From Chloroflexota bacterium (GTDB lineage: Bacteria > Chloroflexota > Limnocylindria > Limnocylindrales > CSP1-4): a DNA stretch of 10,790 nt. Below are positions 8,200 to 10,790 of the stretch, piece after piece. The translations under genes were made by a program, and so were the position numbers. The notes below the pieces were generated by a model. It did not search any database, was not told the DNA's origin, and saw nothing but the letters and a program-made list of their open reading frames with translations. Every line of letters begins with the position of its first letter. Position 1 is the first letter of the stretch. The stretch is taken from NCBI GenBank assembly GCA_013696945.1, contig JACCXQ010000030.1:1-10790 (forward strand), in the 5' to 3' direction.

Positions 8200-9309
8200 A
8201 TGGCCAGCACGACCGCCTACGCCGAAGCGGGCGTGGACGTGGCGCGAAGCGAGGCGGTCGTCGAGCGCCTCCGCGAGCGGCTGACGGGCAGTGGCGACCT
8301 CCTCGGCTCCCTCGGCGGATTCGGCGCGGCGCTGCCGATCCCTTCGGGCTATCGAGAGCCCGTGATCGTGACCGCGACCGACGGAGTGGGCACCAAGACC
8401 GAGCTCTGCCGGCGCCTCGACCGCCACGACACCATCGGACGGGACCTCGTCGCGATGTGCGCCGATGACATCGTGTGTCATGGGGCGACGCCGGCCTGGT
8501 TCCTCGACTACCTCGCGGTCGGCCGTGTCGATGCGGCGCGGATCGTCTCGATCGTCGGGGGGATCGATGGCGCCTGCCGCGAGATCGGATGCGAGCTGGT
8601 GGGCGGCGAGACCGCCGAGCACCCGGGCGTCATGGGACCGGATGCGTTCGATCTGGCCGGTTTCTGCATCGGCTTCGTGGAACGATCCGCGCTGATCGAC
8701 GGGCAGCGGACCGAGCCCGGCGACATCGTCATCGGGATCGCCTCGTCCGGCCTCCACGCGAATGGGTACTCGCTCGTCCGGAGCGTGATCGACCGAGAGC
8801 GCATCGATCTGGCGATGCCGCTATCGGAGCTGGCACGGGATCGGCTCGGTGACGCGGATGCCGGGAATGGCACCGGCGCCGGGGACGTGACGGTCGGGCA
8901 GGCGCTCCTCGAGCCGACGCACATCTACGCTGCAGCGGTCCTCCGGGAGCTCGCGGCACTCGCGGACATGGGGCTGCGTGTCGGTGGGCTGGCGCACATC
9001 ACGGGAGGGGGATCGCCGGGCAATCTGCCGCGCGCGGTCCGGCCGGACCTGGGTGTGATCGTCGATCCCGGGTCGTGGCCGGAGCCGCTTGTCTGTCGCC
9101 TCTTCGGGACCCTGGCCGGGATGGACGGCGCGCAACGACGGTCCACGTTCAATGCCGGGATCGGGATGGCGCTCGTCGTCGAGCCGCAGGCGGCACGACA
9201 TGTCATCGACGCGCTTGCGCAGCCGTTCGGCGGCGCCTGGGAGATCGGGCGCGTCGTGCCAGCCTCCGCGGTCGGCTCCTCGCGGTACGCCGAGGGCGCC
9301 ATCGGGTGA
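8200..9309 (+). CDS. purM: AIR synthetase (FGAM cyclo-ligase)
   Basis: ATP-dependent ring closure of FGAM to 5-aminoimidazole ribonucleotide, step 5, using the product of the PurLQS complex encoded upstream. 369 residues, within or slightly above the family's 340-360. Marks in order: YAEAGVDV (7-14), a near-universal PurM N-terminus; ATDGVGTK (59-66), nucleotide/metal site; CADDIVCHGATPAWFLDY (87-104); GGETAEHPG (135-143); SSGLHANGYSLVR (182-194); HITGGGSPGNLPR (266-278); and TFNAGIGM (316-323). A Gly/Asp-rich insertion at about 216-230 accounts for some extra length. ATG 8200 is chosen because it places the YAEAGVD motif at the normal distance from the start. It follows purF after an 11-nt gap, the largest in the window, with only a weak GAGCGAG upstream. 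The stop overlaps the next gene by GTGA (9306-9309). Confidence 0.98.
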   Translation: MASTTAYAEAGVDVARSEAVVERLRERLTGSGDLLGSLGGFGAALPIPSGYREPVIVTATDGVGTKTELCRRLDRHDTIGRDLVAMCADDIVCHGATPAWFLDYLAVGRVDAARIVSIVGGIDGACREIGCELVGGETAEHPGVMGPDAFDLAGFCIGFVERSALIDGQRTEPGDIVIGIASSGLHANGYSLVRSVIDRERIDLAMPLSELARDRLGDADAGNGTGAGDVTVGQALLEPTHIYAAAVLRELAALADMGLRVGGLAHITGGGSPGNLPRAVRPDLGVIVDPGSWPEPLVCRLFGTLAGMDGAQRRSTFNAGIGMALVVEPQAARHVIDALAQPFGGAWEIGRVVPASAVGSSRYAEGAIG

Positions 9310-10790
9310 CCGCCGGACCTGCGCGGATCTGCGTTTGCGTGTCGGGGGAGGGGAGCAACCTACGGGCGCTGCGCGCGGCCGAGCGGCGCGGCCTGCTGGG
9401 CGGCACCGTCACGAACGTCATCGCCGATCGTCCCTGCAAGGCGGTCGAGTGGGCTGCCGCCGACGGCATCGAGACGAAGGTGGTCGCACCGTCGTCCTTC
9501 GCCGACCGCACCGCCTGGGACGAGGGGCTTGCCGGCGCGATCAGCGCTGCGAGGCCCGACCTTGTCGTGCTTGCGGGCTTCATGCGCGTGGTGGGGCGAA
9601 GCGTCCTCGACATCGCTCCGCGCCGGATCCTGAACGTGCATCCGAGCCTGCTCCCCTCGTTCCCAGGGACCGACGCGGTCGGGGACGCCCTGGCTGCCGG
9701 CGTGCGGGTGACCGGTGTCACGGTGCACATCGTCGACTCCACGCTGGACGGCGGTCCGATCGTCCTCCAAGAACCCGTCGCGGTGATGTCTGACGACGAT
9801 CGCGACACGCTCCATGCGCGCCTGCATGCCGTCGAGCATCGCCTTCTTCCGCGCGCTGTCGCGCTGATGCTGGCCGGGGCGGCACGGATGGCGGAACGCG
9901 GCGTGGACATCGACGCGAGCCGCGCGGCTGAGCTCCCCGTCGCGAGACGAGCCCTGCTCTCGGTCTCCGACAAGACGGGCATCGTGGAGCTCGGGACGTC
10001 GCTCGTGGAGCTGGGCTTCGAGCTCCTCTCGACCGGGGGGACCGCGCGAGCGCTCCGCCTGGCGAACATCCCGGTGACCGATGTCTCGACGGTCACAGGC
10101 GTCCCGGAGATGCTTGACGGTCGCGTCAAGACACTGCACCCGCAGATCGCCGGAGCCCTTCTGGCCGACCTCCGGTCAACCGCACACAGGGAGCAGCTCG
10201 CGGCTGCCGCGATCGATCCGATCGAGCTAGTGGTCGTGAACCTCTATCCGTTCGAGGCGGCATCGCGGCGGCCCGATATCACCGCGGACGAGCTTGTGGA
10301 GGAGATCGACATCGGCGGGCCGACCCTCGTCCGCGCCGCCGCGAAGAACCACGCCAACGTGACCGTCGTGACCGATCCGGCCGACTACGACACAGTCGTG
10401 AAGGCCCTCCGCAGCCCCGCCGGGATCGGCGATGGCATGCGCCGCGACCTGGCGGTCCGTGCCTTCGCGCACACCGCGACGTACGACTCGACGATCGCCC
10501 GGAAGCTGCCGCACGTCCTGGGACGCCTCGCGCCCGTCACCGAGGACCTATCCCCGGAACGTGTCCAGCTCTCCCTCGAACGGGTCGAGGAGCTTCGCTA
10601 TGGAGAGAATCCCCACCAGCGGGCAGCGCTCTACCGCTCGCTCGATGCCTCCGCGGACGAGGGACCGTTCGCCAACGGCGCGCACCTTCTCCAGGGGAAG
10701 CCGCTCTCGTACAACAACATCCTCGACGCTGCCCGGGCGACTGCGCTCTGCCGTGACCTGCGCGGCGCCGCGGTCGTGATCGTGAAGCAC
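9306..10790 (+). CDS. Fusion of GAR transformylase (PurN) and AICAR transformylase/IMP cyclohydrolase (PurH), 3'-truncated
   Basis: A single frame from GTG 9306 runs to the window end with no stop (495 codons). Residues about 7-195 are a folate-dependent GAR transformylase (step 3): VSGEGSNLRAL (12-22), LAGFMR (89-94), NVHPSLLPSFPG (110-121, catalytic Asn110/His112) and LDGGPIVLQ with Asp148. Asp123 replaces the His of the E. coli FPGxH-type segment, as I recall in Bacillus-type PurN. From about 213 it is PurH (steps 9-10): RALLSVSDKTGI (215-226), STGGTAR (242-248), DGRVKTLHP (271-279), VVNLYPF (310-316), EEIDIGGP (332-339), AAKNH (345-349), then the start of the transformylase half, RYGENPHQRAALY (431-443) and LSYNNILDA (467-475). 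The window ends exactly at the Lys494-His495 pair that precedes the Asn-Pro-Cys-Gly motif of the family. The gene overlaps purM by GTGA; GAGG at 9292-9295 is a possible ribosome-binding site. About 270 further residues are expected downstream. Confidence 0.93.
   Translation, partial: MTAGPARICVCVSGEGSNLRALRAAERRGLLGGTVTNVIADRPCKAVEWAAADGIETKVVAPSSFADRTAWDEGLAGAISAARPDLVVLAGFMRVVGRSVLDIAPRRILNVHPSLLPSFPGTDAVGDALAAGVRVTGVTVHIVDSTLDGGPIVLQEPVAVMSDDDRDTLHARLHAVEHRLLPRAVALMLAGAARMAERGVDIDASRAAELPVARRALLSVSDKTGIVELGTSLVELGFELLSTGGTARALRLANIPVTDVSTVTGVPEMLDGRVKTLHPQIAGALLADLRSTAHREQLAAAAIDPIELVVVNLYPFEAASRRPDITADELVEEIDIGGPTLVRAAAKNHANVTVVTDPADYDTVVKALRSPAGIGDGMRRDLAVRAFAHTATYDSTIARKLPHVLGRLAPVTEDLSPERVQLSLERVEELRYGENPHQRAALYRSLDASADEGPFANGAHLLQGKPLSYNNILDAARATALCRDLRGAAVVIVKH

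Noticed and set aside
9888..9905. Independent purH start (ATG 9888 or GTG 9903) instead of a fusion
   Set aside because: There is no stop codon ending purN before these codons, so even if internal initiation occurs the continuous product must also be made. No strong SD precedes either.
1..10790. Purine riboswitch, PurR operator or promoter
   Set aside because: The operon's leader lies outside the window, and no internal intergenic space is large enough to hold such elements; none seen.

Overview
The window is one uninterrupted, single-strand cluster for de novo purine nucleotide (IMP) biosynthesis: purD (5'-truncated) - purB - purC - purS - purQ - purL - purF - purM - purN::purH (3'-truncated fusion). 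DNA is GC-rich (about 70% by eye) with G/C-ending codons throughout. The PurLQS split of FGAM synthetase, the long-form PurC and the PurF type fit a high-GC bacterium such as an Actinomycetota or Chloroflexota member, but I cannot fix the phylum from this sequence alone. Nothing looks horizontally acquired. I see no mobile elements, RNA genes, CRISPR arrays, promoters or terminators inside the window.

Layout: 1-1257 GAR synthetase (missing roughly its first 20 residues); 1254-2582 adenylosuccinate lyase; 2572-3492 SAICAR synthetase, with a TTG start and a near-ideal Shine-Dalgarno buried in the end of purB; 3492-3767, 3764-4450 and 4450-6768 the three FGAM synthetase subunits; 6770-8188 glutamine PRPP amidotransferase; 8200-9309 AIR synthetase; 9306-10790 (open at the window end) one reading frame encoding a GAR transformylase joined directly to the AICAR transformylase/IMP cyclohydrolase. 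Six of the eight junctions overlap. Only 12 nt in total are intergenic, so no stretch lacks a gene.

Together the products cover every step from PRPP to IMP except AIR carboxylation (purE/purK), which may lie upstream of purD or elsewhere: PurF (step 1), PurD (2), PurN domain (3), PurLQS (4), PurM (5), PurC (7), PurB (8), PurH domain (9 and 10). The most notable points are the PurN-PurH fusion, which puts both 10-formyl-THF-dependent transformylases of the pathway in one polypeptide; a perfect 12-bp inverted repeat at the 3' end of purL just before the purF start; and a PurF that has all four [4Fe-4S] ligand cysteines but no propeptide. The rest is conventional purine biosynthesis. I did not find evidence of an undescribed defence or mobile system.
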